64,000 nt of DNA from Poseidonocella pacifica (GTDB lineage Bacteria > Pseudomonadota > Alphaproteobacteria > Rhodobacterales > Rhodobacteraceae). The translations under genes were made by a program, and so were the position numbers. The DNA is taken from assembly GCF_900111875.1 (NCBI RefSeq), contig NZ_FOJU01000003.1, forward strand, positions 496,001 through 560,000, read 5' to 3'. Below are positions 33,836 through 42,636 of the stretch, one piece after another (position 1 is the stretch's first letter; each line of letters opens with the position of its first letter). The notes beneath the pieces are model-generated. The model was given only the letters and a program-made list of their open reading frames with translations. It searched no databases and was not told the origin of the DNA.

Positions 33836-34479
33836 TGTCACTTCCCTATCCCCTCGTTGAGGAGCCAGATCCTCTTGCCGCTGAAACGGGGCGAAAGCTC
33901 TTCGCAGGGCCATGTGATTTCGTGAAGGGCGTGGTCGCCATGTCCGGCCTGCCTGATCCCGACAGGCCGGAAATCTGCTTTGCAGGGCGGTCCAATGTGG
34001 GCAAGTCCAGCTTGATCAACGCACTGACCGGTCGCAAGTCTCTCGCCCGCGCCTCGAACACGCCCGGACGCACGCAGGAGATCAACTACTTCGCGCTCGG
34101 CCCGGCCTTCTACCTCGTCGACCTGCCCGGCTACGGCTACGCCAATGCGCCGCTTAGCAAGGTCGAGCAGTGGCAGAAGCTGCTCAAGCAATACCTCGCC
34201 GGCCGTCAGACGCTACGCCGGGCCTTCGTCCTCGTTGACGCGCGCCATGGGATAAAGTCGGTCGATGAGGAGATCATGTCTCTGCTCGATACCAGCGCCG
34301 TCACCTTTCAATGCGTGCTGACGAAGGCCGACAAGATGAAGGCAGGCGACGGGGTTCTGGATCAGGTTCGGAGCAGGCTTGCCAAACACCCGGCGGCCTA
34401 TCCCGAGCTTGTCCTCACCTCCTCCGAAAAGGGCGATGGCATCGCCACGCTCAGGGCTATCGTCGCCTCGCTCCTGTGA
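33835..34479 (+). CDS. engB: Ribosome-biogenesis GTPase EngB (YsxC)
   Basis: Essential GTPase for large-subunit assembly, 214 residues. G1 is GRSNVGKSSLINAL near residue 51, G2 NTPGRTQEINYF near 75, G3 VDLPGYGYA near 97, and G4 VLTKADKMK near 160. It begins on the last base of the yidC stop, implying translational coupling; yidC-engB adjacency is conserved in alphaproteobacteria. Confidence 0.96.
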   Translation: MSLPYPLVEEPDPLAAETGRKLFAGPCDFVKGVVAMSGLPDPDRPEICFAGRSNVGKSSLINALTGRKSLARASNTPGRTQEINYFALGPAFYLVDLPGYGYANAPLSKVEQWQKLLKQYLAGRQTLRRAFVLVDARHGIKSVDEEIMSLLDTSAVTFQCVLTKADKMKAGDGVLDQVRSRLAKHPAAYPELVLTSSEKGDGIATLRAIVASLL

Positions 34480-34593
34480 TCCGCGAGCAGGCCGGGATCC
34501 GGTCTGTTTCGGCGAGATTTGCGGGGGTGCAAGCCTCTTGCGCAGCGGGCCGCCTTTCAGGATAAGCGGTCAAGACCGCGAGGATCACGAAAG

Positions 34594-35481
34594 ATGAAGC
34601 CGAGAGACATGAACCGCGACTGGATCGCCACTGCACGCACCCTGAGCCAAGCCCTGCCCTATCTGCAGCGCTACTCCGAGGCCGTTGTCGTCATCAAGCT
34701 CGGCGGTCACGCCATGAGCTCTCCCGAGGCGATGGACGAATTCGCCCGTGACGTGGTGCTGATGCGGCAAGTTGGCGTCAACCCCGTGATCGTTCATGGC
34801 GGCGGGCCGATGATCAATGCCATGCTCGACAAGCTTGGGATCGAATCGACCTTCGTACGGGGGAAGCGCGTGACCGATGCCGCGACCGTCGAGGTCGTGG
34901 AGATGATCCTCTCGGGCTTGGTCAACAAACAGATCGTGCAAGCGATAAACCGCCAAGGTGGCAAGGCCGTTGGCCTGTCGGGCAAGGATGCGGATCTGAT
35001 GATCTGCGAGCAGACGGATCCCAATCTTGGGTTCGTCGGAACCCCTGTCGAGGTTCGCCCGCAAATCCTCCAGGATCTATTCCAGAACAACACCATCCCC
35101 GTCATCGCGCCACTGGGTGCAGGCCGCGAGGGCGAGACCTTCAATGTGAACGGAGACACCGCAGCAGGCGCCATCGCGGGGGCGCTGAAGGCAGACCGGC
35201 TTCTGCTCCTGACAGATGTCAGCGGCGTGAAGGATGACAGCGGCGACGTTGTAACCGACCTTACCGAGGGCCAGATCCGGGCGATGATCGCCGACGGCAC
35301 TATCGCGGGTGGTATGATCCCCAAGACGGAAACCGCGCTCGAGGCGATTGCGGGCGGCGTTCGCGCCGTGGTGATTCTCGATGGGCGCGCCCCCAACGCC
35401 TGCCTTCTTGAGTTGTTTACAGAGCATGGCGCGGGTTCGATCATCCGCTCAGAGGCCAGTGCCGCCGCGCAGCGCACCTGA
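34594..35481 (+). CDS. argB: Acetylglutamate kinase
   Basis: Phosphorylates N-acetylglutamate in arginine synthesis. The 295-residue protein has [17 protein letters not shown] near residue 31, [18 protein letters not shown] near 67, the substrate residues in [13 protein letters not shown] near 186, and the C-terminal [12 protein letters not shown] / [13 protein letters not shown] blocks. ATG 34594 is preferred ([10 protein letters not shown]) over the ATG 15 bases later. The 3' end overlaps the probable start of the ferredoxin-like gene in another frame. Confidence 0.96.
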   Translation: MKPRDMNRDWIATARTLSQALPYLQRYSEAVVVIKLGGHAMSSPEAMDEFARDVVLMRQVGVNPVIVHGGGPMINAMLDKLGIESTFVRGKRVTDAATVEVVEMILSGLVNKQIVQAINRQGGKAVGLSGKDADLMICEQTDPNLGFVGTPVEVRPQILQDLFQNNTIPVIAPLGAGREGETFNVNGDTAAGAIAGALKADRLLLLTDVSGVKDDSGDVVTDLTEGQIRAMIADGTIAGGMIPKTETALEAIAGGVRAVVILDGRAPNACLLELFTEHGAGSIIRSEASAAAQRT

Positions 35482-36118
35482 AGACCTCATCCTCGGGGAG
35501 CCGGTCCCTCGGGGACTGCGGCTCTTTGGGGGGTTTTCACCCACAGTTCACGATCTTGTCCCGGGTGGCACGCGGGTTATTCTGCTACTCGCCCCGCAGG
35601 AGCCGGAGTTCTGGTCCGTGCTCCGGGCCTCCGATGAATACGGTGATGGTATGGCTGATCCATTGGATCGTTGGTCCCGGCGCGTCATCGGCAACTGGGC
35701 TACGGATCTGGGCGGCACGGCACTCTTCCCCTTCGACGGCCCGCCCTACCGACCATTCGTCACTTGGGCCTTCGCCACGGGACGGGCCTTTCCATCGCCC
35801 CTTGGTCTTGCCATGGACCGGGCCGCTGGATTGTTCCTGAGCCTGCGCGGCGCGGTCGCCCTACCCGTCCCAGTGCCCCTGCCCGAGGCACAAGTTTCAC
35901 CCTGCGCCAGTTGCGCCGGGCAACCCTGCAAATCGGCCTGCCCTGTCGGGGCCTTTCAAAGCGAAAGCTATGATGCGTCGGCCTGCCGAGAATGGACGCG
36001 GAGTGTGCCCGGAGCGGCGTGCCGCCATGGTGGATGCGCGGCGCGGCGGGCCTGCCCCTTCAGCGCCCGGCGCCTCCCTGAGCAATCAGCGTTTCACATG
36101 ACAACATTTCTCGAATAG
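35459..36118 (+). CDS. Ferredoxin-like Fe-S protein with N-terminal domain of unknown function
   Basis: Protein of about 219 residues. The C-terminal third carries a ferredoxin-like cysteine set, [18 protein letters not shown], then further cysteines in [23 protein letters not shown]; together these could bind one or two Fe-S clusters. The N-terminal ~140 residues ([34 protein letters not shown]) resemble the start of the QueG-like or 4Fe-4S dehydrogenase group, but I cannot name the family. The GTG at 35459 is the likely start, with an AGAGG site, and overlaps argB by 23 bp; ATGs at 35426 and 35381 are alternatives. The start is uncertain. Confidence 0.75.
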   Translation: MPPRSAPEDLILGEPVPRGLRLFGGFSPTVHDLVPGGTRVILLLAPQEPEFWSVLRASDEYGDGMADPLDRWSRRVIGNWATDLGGTALFPFDGPPYRPFVTWAFATGRAFPSPLGLAMDRAAGLFLSLRGAVALPVPVPLPEAQVSPCASCAGQPCKSACPVGAFQSESYDASACREWTRSVPGAACRHGGCAARRACPFSARRLPEQSAFHMTTFLE

Positions 36119-36127
36119 CATTCACCC

Positions 36128-36619
36128 ATGACGCTCCGCCTGATCCTTATGCGCCATGCAAAATCCGACTGGTCGGGTGATCTTACCGACCATGATAGAT
36201 CCTTGAATGCTCGGGGCCGTGCCTCGGCAGAGGCCTTGGGAAATTGGCTGAGGGAAAAGCGTATTACGCCGGGGGAAATCCTGTGTTCCTCCGCACGTCG
36301 AACTGTTGAAACACTAGAGCGGCTCAACCTGAACGGCGGCCATACGAACCTCAGCGATGTACTCTACCTCGCCGAGGCGGAAACGCTGCTACATGCGATC
36401 CGGAAGGGTGTATCGGAGACTCAGCTTCTGCTCGCCCACAATCCCGGCATCGGAGAGTTGGCAAACCACATTCTGGATCGCCCGGTCAAACATCCACGCT
36501 TCAACGCCTATCCAACCGGGGCGACCCTTATTGCGACCTTCGACTCCGGCACGTGGGAAGAGGTCCGCCCCGGTTCGGGACCGGTCGAACACTTCACCGT
36601 CCCGAGGGAACTAGTCTGA
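36128..36619 (+). CDS. SixA-type histidine phosphatase
   Basis: Histidine-acid phosphatase of 163 residues with the phospho-histidine motif LILMRHAKSDWS at the N-terminus, DHDRSLNARGRASAEALG near residue 20, the arginine in CSSARRTVET and the second histidine in LLLAHNPGIGEL near 102. SixA in E. coli removes phosphate from histidine phosphotransfer proteins, including NPr. Substrate here is unknown. It starts 9 bp after the ferredoxin-like gene and is convergent with the bzt operon, 6 bp apart. Confidence 0.9.
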   Translation: MTLRLILMRHAKSDWSGDLTDHDRSLNARGRASAEALGNWLREKRITPGEILCSSARRTVETLERLNLNGGHTNLSDVLYLAEAETLLHAIRKGVSETQLLLAHNPGIGELANHILDRPVKHPRFNAYPTGATLIATFDSGTWEEVRPGSGPVEHFTVPRELV

Positions 36620-36625
36620 ACCGGA

Positions 36626-37396
36626 TCAATGACCGAGTATCTGGCTGAGGAACAACTTGGTCCGCTCCGACTTGGGATTGTTGAAGAATTCCTCAGGCTC
36701 GTTCTGCTCGACGATTTGCCCCTGATCCATAAAGATGACCCGGTTCGCGACCTGCCGTGCAAAGCCCATCTCATGCGTCACACAGATCATCGTCATGCCT
36801 TCTTCGGCAAGGCTCACCATCGTATCGAGCACTTCCTTGATCATCTCCGGATCAAGCGCCGAAGTCGGCTCATCAAACAGCATGATCCGTGGCATCATGC
36901 AGAGAGAGCGTGCGATTGCGACCCGCTGTTGCTGCCCCCCTGACAACTGTCCGGGGTATTTGTTGGCTTGATCCGGGATCTTCACCTTTTCGAGGAAATG
37001 CATGGCCGTCTCTTCGGCCTCCCGCTTGGGCGTCTTGCGCACCCAGATTGGCGCGAGCGTGCAGTTCTCAAGAATGGTCAGGTGCGGGAAAAGGTTGAAG
37101 TGTTGAAACACCATGCCGACCTCGGAGCGGATCTTGTCGATGTTCTTCAGGTCGCTCGACAGCAGCGTCCCATCCACGACGATCTTGCCCTTCTGGTGCT
37201 CTTCCAGAGCATTGATACAACGAATGAGCGTGGATTTCCCCGAACCGGACGGGCCAGCGATGACGATCCGCTCCCCTGCATAGACGGTGAGGTCGATGTC
37301 GCGCAGGACGTGAAACGTCCCGTACCATTTGTTCATGCGTTGGATCGAGATCGCGACCTCGTCGGAAACGTGCATCTGTGGTGCGGTGTCGGCCAT
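36626..37396 (-). CDS. bztD: Amino-acid ABC transporter ATP-binding protein BztD
   Basis: ATPase subunit of 256 residues that powers the glutamate/glutamine/aspartate/asparagine importer. Walker A is [13 protein letters not shown] near residue 48, Q loop [12 protein letters not shown], signature [15 protein letters not shown], Walker [15 protein letters not shown] loop [10 protein letters not shown] 37396 gives the family length; a longer reading upstream is the 3' end of bztC. Last gene of the operon, 10 bp after bztC. Confidence 0.95.
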   Translation of the reverse strand: MADTAPQMHVSDEVAISIQRMNKWYGTFHVLRDIDLTVYAGERIVIAGPSGSGKSTLIRCINALEEHQKGKIVVDGTLLSSDLKNIDKIRSEVGMVFQHFNLFPHLTILENCTLAPIWVRKTPKREAEETAMHFLEKVKIPDQANKYPGQLSGGQQQRVAIARSLCMMPRIMLFDEPTSALDPEMIKEVLDTMVSLAEEGMTMICVTHEMGFARQVANRVIFMDQGQIVEQNEPEEFFNNPKSERTKLFLSQILGH

Positions 37397-37406
37397 GGTC
37401 AGCCCC

Positions 37407-38696
37407 CTAGCGATGATCGGTCCGAAGCTCACGCTCCAGCCATTGTGAATATTGAGAGATGCCGTAGCAGGTGACAAAGAACAGAAGGCCCGCTGCGAGG
37501 AACAACTCCCAGTAGACCCCATTCCACTCTTGCGAACTGGAAATCGGCCCGCGGATCATGCCGACCAAGTCGAACATGGAAATGACCGAGACGAGCGTGG
37601 TGTCCTTGAAGAGGCCAACCGCTACGTTCACGATCCCCGGGATGGATATCTTGAGGGCCTGTGGCAGAATAATCAGGCGCATGGATTGCGCATAGTCGAG
37701 CCCGAGACTGTTTGCCGCCTCGTACTGGCCGCGCGGAAGGGCTGCGAGCCCGCCCCTGATGACCTCGGCGATATAGGCCGAGGCAAACATCGTGATCATG
37801 ATGATGACCCGTAAGATAAGGTCAAAGTTTGTCCCCGGCGGCAGGAAATAGGCCAGCACAACGTTCGCCACGAAAAGCAAGGTAATGAGCGGTACGCCAC
37901 GGATGAATTCGATGAAGACGACGCAAATCCATTTGATGATCGGCATTGAGCTCTGGCGTCCGAGGGCCAGCGCGATCCCGAAGGGAATGGAGAGCGATAC
38001 GCAAACCGTCCCGAGGATCAGGTTCAGCATGAAGCCACCGATCTCTCGCGATTCCACAGGTTCTATCGCGAGTATCCCTTCGACGGGGAGGTATCCCGAG
38101 AGGATCCAGAAGGCGAGCGCGGCGAACAGTCCACCGAAGAACCCGAGGGCAAAACTCTGTGCCACCAGTTTCGTGTAGACGAAGTACCCCACCACAAATC
38201 CTGCGAGCGCGAGCACAGGTGTCAGCAGCGATCCCCCCCAAATGAGGAAAAAGGCGATGAACGGGTAGAGCGCCGTGAAGATGAGCATCTTGGACGGGAC
38301 GTATTTCTGGAACAACACCGGCGCGATTGCCACAAACAACAGCAGAAACGCTGCGAGCGGGCGCCAGTAGAGTTCAGAAGGATACTGGAAGCCGAAGAGC
38401 AACTGGTTCCAGCGCTCGGACAGCACTGCGAAGCAGGCGCCGGTCTCGCCTGCCAAGGCCTCCCGGCAATCGGAAAGGCTGGACCCGGACCAGACGCCAT
38501 TCGCCAACCAAGGCACCACTGTCAGCGCGATCTGGATGACGACCACAAAGACGAAAATGGTCATCACCGTGTTTATGGTCGAGGAAAAGAAGTTCTGGCG
38601 GACCCATTTCGCTGCGCCCCGTTCCGACGCCGGGGGCGGTGCTTCTGGAAGCATTTTGGAGCGGACGAATGCGAACTGAGCGTGCGTGTCGGACAT
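37407..38696 (-). CDS. bztC: Amino-acid ABC transporter permease BztC
   Basis: Inner-membrane permease of 429 residues. As in Rhodobacter capsulatus BztC, it is much longer than standard HEAA permeases because of extra N-terminal helices and a periplasmic loop (with [13 protein letters not shown], a possible disulfide). The coupling motif [26 protein letters not shown] near residue 335 contacts the ATPase. It starts one base before the bztB stop region ends (gap 1 bp), so the two are translated together. Confidence 0.94.
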   Translation of the reverse strand: MSDTHAQFAFVRSKMLPEAPPPASERGAAKWVRQNFFSSTINTVMTIFVFVVVIQIALTVVPWLANGVWSGSSLSDCREALAGETGACFAVLSERWNQLLFGFQYPSELYWRPLAAFLLLFVAIAPVLFQKYVPSKMLIFTALYPFIAFFLIWGGSLLTPVLALAGFVVGYFVYTKLVAQSFALGFFGGLFAALAFWILSGYLPVEGILAIEPVESREIGGFMLNLILGTVCVSLSIPFGIALALGRQSSMPIIKWICVVFIEFIRGVPLITLLFVANVVLAYFLPPGTNFDLILRVIIMITMFASAYIAEVIRGGLAALPRGQYEAANSLGLDYAQSMRLIILPQALKISIPGIVNVAVGLFKDTTLVSVISMFDLVGMIRGPISSSQEWNGVYWELFLAAGLLFFVTCYGISQYSQWLERELRTDHR

Positions 38697-38697
38697 C

Positions 38698-39912
38698 TCA
38701 GCGCTCCTTCAGTTTCATGGCGTTGTTATAGGCGTTCATGATCGCCGAGATCCCGAGCGATATGGCGAGATAGAACAGCATCAGCAGCAGGATGGCCTCA
38801 ATAGCGCGCCCCGTTTGGTTCAGGGTGATCCCACCAAGCGTCCCGGTGATGTCCATGTAGCCCACGGCGATGGCGAGGGAGCTGTTCTTGGTCAGGTTCA
38901 GGTACTGCGAAATGAGCGGCGGGATGATCACGCGCAGCGCTTGGGGCAGGATGACGAGGTTCATGATGCGGCGCGGACGCAGCCCAAGAGCGGCGGCGGC
39001 TTCAGTTTGCCCGGCGGATACCGCCTGAATGCCCGCGCGCACGTTTTCAGCCACGAAGGCACCTGTATAGATCCCCAGCGCAAGCCAAAGCGCGATCAGG
39101 GAGCCGCGAATTTGCACCCCACCTTGAAAGTTGAACCCTTTGAGTTCGGGGATCTCCCATCCTATGGGCATCCCGAGGGCGAAGTAAACGAGCAAGGCAG
39201 GCAGAAAAAGAATGCCGAGCGTTGGCCAGAATGTCGGAAGCAATTTGCCCGTATTGAAGAGCAGATTGCGCGCATAGCGCCGATAGAAAAAGACACCCAC
39301 GATCGAGAGCAGAAACACGGCAAAGACGATACCGCTTCCGTTTTCGAGGATAGGTTTGGGAATATAGACCCCGCGGTTCGTCAGCGCGATGATGCCGAAA
39401 AGTGGGCTAGCTTCAGGATCCTCACCGCGGAAAGCCCTCGGGGCCGGCATCGCGGCGGCCATGATCGCAAAGATGATCAGGATCCAGATGAAAACGGGGA
39501 TATTGCGGAAGATCTCGACGTACACCGACATCAGCTTGCGCAGGAGCCAGTTCGGAGACAACCGCGCCACACCCGCGAGCACCCCGAGTATGGTCGCCGT
39601 GATGCACCCGAGGACCGAGACGATAAGCGTGTTGAGCACTCCGACGATGGCGGCGCGCATATGCGTCGATTGACTGTCGTAGGGAATAGGGCGCTGGTTG
39701 ATGTCGTACCCGGCAGGTTCGCCGAGGAATTTATAACTGATATTCTGACCTTGATCCGCAAGGTTCGTCACAAGGTTGGACGCCAGATATCCGAAAAGCA
39801 GCAGCAGCAGGACGAGCGCGATGAACTGAAGCGTGTAAGAGCGATAGCGCGTGTCGTTCAACAGCATGGAAAGCCGGAACGACTCCCGAGGGGGGTCGCT
39901 GAGGGTGGTCAT
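38698..39912 (-). CDS. bztB: Amino-acid ABC transporter permease BztB
   Basis: Permease subunit of 404 residues, enlarged at the N-terminus as in the bzt system. It has an N-terminal helix (about 25-45), several further helices, and the coupling motif AENVRAGIQAVSAGQTEAAAALGL near residue 305 with the following RIMNLVILPQALRVIIPPL. Pairs with BztC to form the translocation pore. It is separated from bztA by 120 bp containing a 14-bp hairpin. Confidence 0.94.
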   Translation of the reverse strand: MTTLSDPPRESFRLSMLLNDTRYRSYTLQFIALVLLLLLFGYLASNLVTNLADQGQNISYKFLGEPAGYDINQRPIPYDSQSTHMRAAIVGVLNTLIVSVLGCITATILGVLAGVARLSPNWLLRKLMSVYVEIFRNIPVFIWILIIFAIMAAAMPAPRAFRGEDPEASPLFGIIALTNRGVYIPKPILENGSGIVFAVFLLSIVGVFFYRRYARNLLFNTGKLLPTFWPTLGILFLPALLVYFALGMPIGWEIPELKGFNFQGGVQIRGSLIALWLALGIYTGAFVAENVRAGIQAVSAGQTEAAAALGLRPRRIMNLVILPQALRVIIPPLISQYLNLTKNSSLAIAVGYMDITGTLGGITLNQTGRAIEAILLLMLFYLAISLGISAIMNAYNNAMKLKER

Positions 39913-39992
39913 CCTGAAGTTCCCTGTTTGACGGCCTTTGTGGTGGGGTCTCTTTGCCCCGGGGCCTTTGCGAAACGTCTGTTGGCCAGAAG

Positions 39993-40026
39993 CGAAGAAG
40001 GCGCGGGATGATCCGCGCCTTCTTCG
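39993..40026 (-). promoter_or_regulatory. Fourteen-base-pair hairpin between bztA and bztB
   Basis: Perfect stem CGAAGAAGGCGCGG (39993-40006) with CCGCGCCTTCTTCG (40013-40026) around a 6-base loop, only a few bases after the bztA stop. There is no T-run afterwards, so it fits an mRNA-stabilising or partial-termination element that raises binding-protein output over permease output. Confidence 0.7.
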
Positions 40027-40032
40027 TCGTGT

Positions 40033-41052
40033 TTAGCGGAACGGCGGCGAGTAGATGAGACCGCCTTCGGTCCATTGCGCGTTGAGACCGCGCGCGAGAC
40101 CGATCGGGGTGTTCTCACCGATGTTCTTTTCGAAGAGCTCACCGTAGTTGCCAGCCGCGGCGATGGCGTTGACGGCCCAGTCGGATTCAAGGCCGATCAT
40201 CTCACCAAGGTTGCCTTCGGTACCGAGCAGACGGTTCATCTCCGGGTTGTCGGTTCCTGCTTCGGCGAGTTCCTTGACGTTGGCGGAGCTGATGTTCAGC
40301 TCTTCTGCTGCGACCAGCGCATTCAAGGTCCAGCGAACGATGTCGCCCCATTCGCTGTCGCCGTGACGAACCAGCGGTCCAAGCGGCTCCTTGGAGACGA
40401 TCTCGGGCAGGATGACGTGATCGGACGGATTCTCAAACGTCGCTCGAACGGCCGCGAGGCCGGAGGCGTCGGTCGTGTAGGCGTCGCAAGCCCCGGCGAG
40501 GTACTGCTGCTGGGCTTCGTTGTCCGTTTCGATCGGAACGGGCTCGTAGTCCATGTTGTTCTTGCGGAAATAGTCGGCAAGGTTGAGTTCAGTGGTCGTC
40601 CCCGTCTGGATACAGATGGTCGCGCCGCCAAGCTCCTTGGCGGACGTGACGCCAAGCTCCTTGGGCACCATGAAGCCCTGACCATCATAGTAGTTGATGC
40701 CGACGAATTCGAACTTGAGGTCCGTATCGCGGCTGAACGTCCATGTCGTGTTCCGTGCCAGAACGTCGATCTCGCCGGACGCCAGCGCGGTGAACCGCGT
40801 CTTGCCCGTGGTCGGTACGAACTGAATCGCGGTCGGATCGCCAAGAACAGCGGCAGCAACTGCGCGGCAAACGCCGACGTCGAACCCTTCCCACTCTCCG
40901 TTGGCATTGGGCGACGCAAATCCGACGAGGCCGGTATTCACCCCACAATTGAGCGACCCGCGTGCCTTCACATCCTCAAGCGTCGTGGCCGCCGCCATGC
41001 CCGCCGCCATTCCGGCGACTGCAACGGTGCCAAGAAATACCGTTTTCCTCAT
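40033..41052 (-). CDS. bztA: Amino-acid ABC transporter substrate-binding protein BztA
   Basis: Periplasmic solute-binding protein of 339 residues for glutamate, glutamine, aspartate and asparagine (as characterised for R. capsulatus Bzt). A signal peptide occupies about residues 1-22 (VFLGTVAVAGMAAGMAAA), then GSLNCGVNTGLVGFASP, RFTALASGEIDVLARNTTWT and ICIQTGTTTELNLADYF. Cysteines near 36 and 64 could form a disulfide. It is the first gene of the operon, with two hairpins in its leader. Confidence 0.95.
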   Translation of the reverse strand: MRKTVFLGTVAVAGMAAGMAAATTLEDVKARGSLNCGVNTGLVGFASPNANGEWEGFDVGVCRAVAAAVLGDPTAIQFVPTTGKTRFTALASGEIDVLARNTTWTFSRDTDLKFEFVGINYYDGQGFMVPKELGVTSAKELGGATICIQTGTTTELNLADYFRKNNMDYEPVPIETDNEAQQQYLAGACDAYTTDASGLAAVRATFENPSDHVILPEIVSKEPLGPLVRHGDSEWGDIVRWTLNALVAAEELNISSANVKELAEAGTDNPEMNRLLGTEGNLGEMIGLESDWAVNAIAAAGNYGELFEKNIGENTPIGLARGLNAQWTEGGLIYSPPFR

Positions 41053-41071
41053 GTATACCTCTTCCTGATTG

Positions 41072-41091
41072 GCCGTTCTGTCCCAAACGGC
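41072..41091 (-). promoter_or_regulatory. Leader hairpin 1 of bztA
   Basis: Stem GCCGTT (41072-41077) with AACGGC (41086-41091), 8-base loop, about 20 bases upstream of the bztA start codon. Confidence 0.45.
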
Positions 41092-41095
41092 TTAG

Positions 41096-41112
41096 CCGGC
41101 TCTAGGAGCCGG
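41096..41112 (-). promoter_or_regulatory. Leader hairpin 2 of bztA
   Basis: Perfect stem CCGGCTC / GAGCCGG with a 3-base loop, 4 bp from leader hairpin 1. Together they form a compact tandem structure just before the ribosome-binding region. It does not match the glnA or other riboswitches I know. Confidence 0.5.
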
Positions 41113-41240
41113 ATTGTTATGCGAAGGCTTCATCCCCCTTCAGTGCGGTGAGTTTGGGCGAAAATAATTGCGCAGGTCAAGGCTTTCAAAGCGCTTTTTG
41201 ACGATAGGTTATGCAACCGATGCGAAATCGGGCAGTGCCT

Positions 41241-41960
41241 TTAGATCGCCGAAGGGCGGTGCAAATCGAGAAAGCGACGCGCTTGCAGAAAGTCGTTTTG
41301 TTTCAATGCTCTTGTCGCGTCCGCTTCCTCATCTGCGCCCCAGACTTCGCGCTGATAAATCTCGTCCACCAGAGAGCGATTCCAGAGATCCTCCGCCTCC
41401 AGGTGACGTTCCGTCACGGCAAGACCGATGATCAGCGACCCCGACAAGGTGACCACCTCGTTCAACGCAGTCAGTTCAAACGGATCGTGGCGACGCACTT
41501 CTGCGGCGAGGCGATCAATGCTCTCTTGGGGCTGTGGCTGATACATGACGCCGGGCATCGCATGCAAACGCGCGCCAAACCGATCCGCAGCCCACTCCAG
41601 GAGCGGATCCCATGCCTCGCTCTGACGAAGTGCGAGCGTTTCGGGTGCCACCGCCCGATAGCACAAAAGATCGGTTTCACCATAACTGGCAAGCAGCGCG
41701 GCGACATCGTCAAACTGTGGCACGACCTTATCGACGGTGGCATTGGCGGCACGGGTGACCGGCATCGAGAGCGGGTTGATCTTTTCGTCCTGCGCATCCC
41801 ATTCCGCCGCAATGGCCGCTGCCATCTGCTGCGACGGGACAACGAGCGGTGCCTTTGCCGGTGTCCGAACGGGGCGGCCGTCAAGCTGCACCGTGAACCC
41901 ATCGGCCTTTGCTATGACCTCTGCCGTTTTCCAGAACCGTTTCGCCGCCCATTCACTCAT
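41241..41960 (-). CDS. ATP12-family ATP synthase assembly chaperone
   Basis: Protein of 239 residues in the ATP12 family, which in mitochondria and alphaproteobacteria chaperones the F1 alpha subunit. Recognised features: RFWKTAEVIAKADGFTVQLDGRPVRTP at the N-terminus (quoted only in part: RFWKTAEV, LDGRPVRTP), AEWDAQDEKINPLSMPVTRA near residue 52, and YGETDLLCYRA near 92. It overlaps the HAD phosphatase gene by 8 bp and ends the degQ-rarA-crcB-rluC operon. The bzt operon follows on the same strand after 188 bp. Confidence 0.92.
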   Translation of the reverse strand: MSEWAAKRFWKTAEVIAKADGFTVQLDGRPVRTPAKAPLVVPSQQMAAAIAAEWDAQDEKINPLSMPVTRAANATVDKVVPQFDDVAALLASYGETDLLCYRAVAPETLALRQSEAWDPLLEWAADRFGARLHAMPGVMYQPQPQESIDRLAAEVRRHDPFELTALNEVVTLSGSLIIGLAVTERHLEAEDLWNRSLVDEIYQREVWGADEEADATRALKQNDFLQARRFLDLHRPSAI

Positions 41961-42636
41961 ATGCTACGTTCCAGATCTGGTCGATCGCGGGCAAAAGCTC
42001 CGCAAAGTCGTGAATTACCCGGTCTGCCAATGCGAGGCTTTCGACCGCATGATATCCCCAGCTCACCCCAATCGCAGCCACACCGGCGGATCGCGCCATT
42101 TCCATGTCAAAGCTGGTATCGCCGATCATGATCGCCTGTTCCGGCCCAACGCCCGCTTCGGCCAATGCGGCTTGGAGCATTGCGGGATGCGGTTTCGAAG
42201 GATGAAAATCACAAACCTGCCGCGTGACGAAAAAATGCCCCAGATCATGCCCTTCCATCAGCACATCCAGCCCGCGTCGTGATTTGCCCGTGGCCACCCC
42301 GAGCAGCGTGTGGGGACGTGCGTGCAGCGCCTCGATCGCGCTGCGCGCGCCGGGATAGAGCGGTGACGTTTCCGAAATGACCGACTTCGCCCTTAGGCTG
42401 GCGTAGCTGTCGCGGTAGGTGGCCACCATGTGGGTGTGTTCGGCGGCGCTGCACTGAGGGGCCAGACGCGGGATGGCAATTTCCAGTGAAAGCCCCACAA
42501 TCGACAGGACATCGGCTCGGGTTGGTGCGGGTGCGCCAACCGAAGCAAACGCAGCGCCCATCGCCGCCACGATATCGCCTTGGCTGTCGACCAGCGTTCC
42601 GTCGACGTCGAAAACAACCAGCTTCAGTTCGCTCAT
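41953..42636 (-). CDS. HAD-superfamily phosphatase (phosphoglycolate-phosphatase-like)
   Basis: HAD hydrolase of 227 residues with motif I VFDVDGTLVDSQGD near residue 7, a helical cap, motif II LGVATGKSRRGLD near 113, motif III lysine in HPSKPHPAML near 147 and motif IV IGDTSFDMEMARSAG near 170. It resembles Gph. Coupled to rluC by a 4-bp overlap; rluC-HAD-ATP12 is a conserved alphaproteobacterial order, so a housekeeping repair phosphatase role is likely. Confidence 0.9.
   Translation of the reverse strand: MSELKLVVFDVDGTLVDSQGDIVAAMGAAFASVGAPAPTRADVLSIVGLSLEIAIPRLAPQCSAAEHTHMVATYRDSYASLRAKSVISETSPLYPGARSAIEALHARPHTLLGVATGKSRRGLDVLMEGHDLGHFFVTRQVCDFHPSKPHPAMLQAALAEAGVGPEQAIMIGDTSFDMEMARSAGVAAIGVSWGYHAVESLALADRVIHDFAELLPAIDQIWNVAYE

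Noticed and set aside
38686-40011. 441-codon + strand frame opposite bztB.
   Set aside because: Shadow of a recognised permease, rich in Arg, His, Gln and Asp as antisense frames of membrane proteins are.
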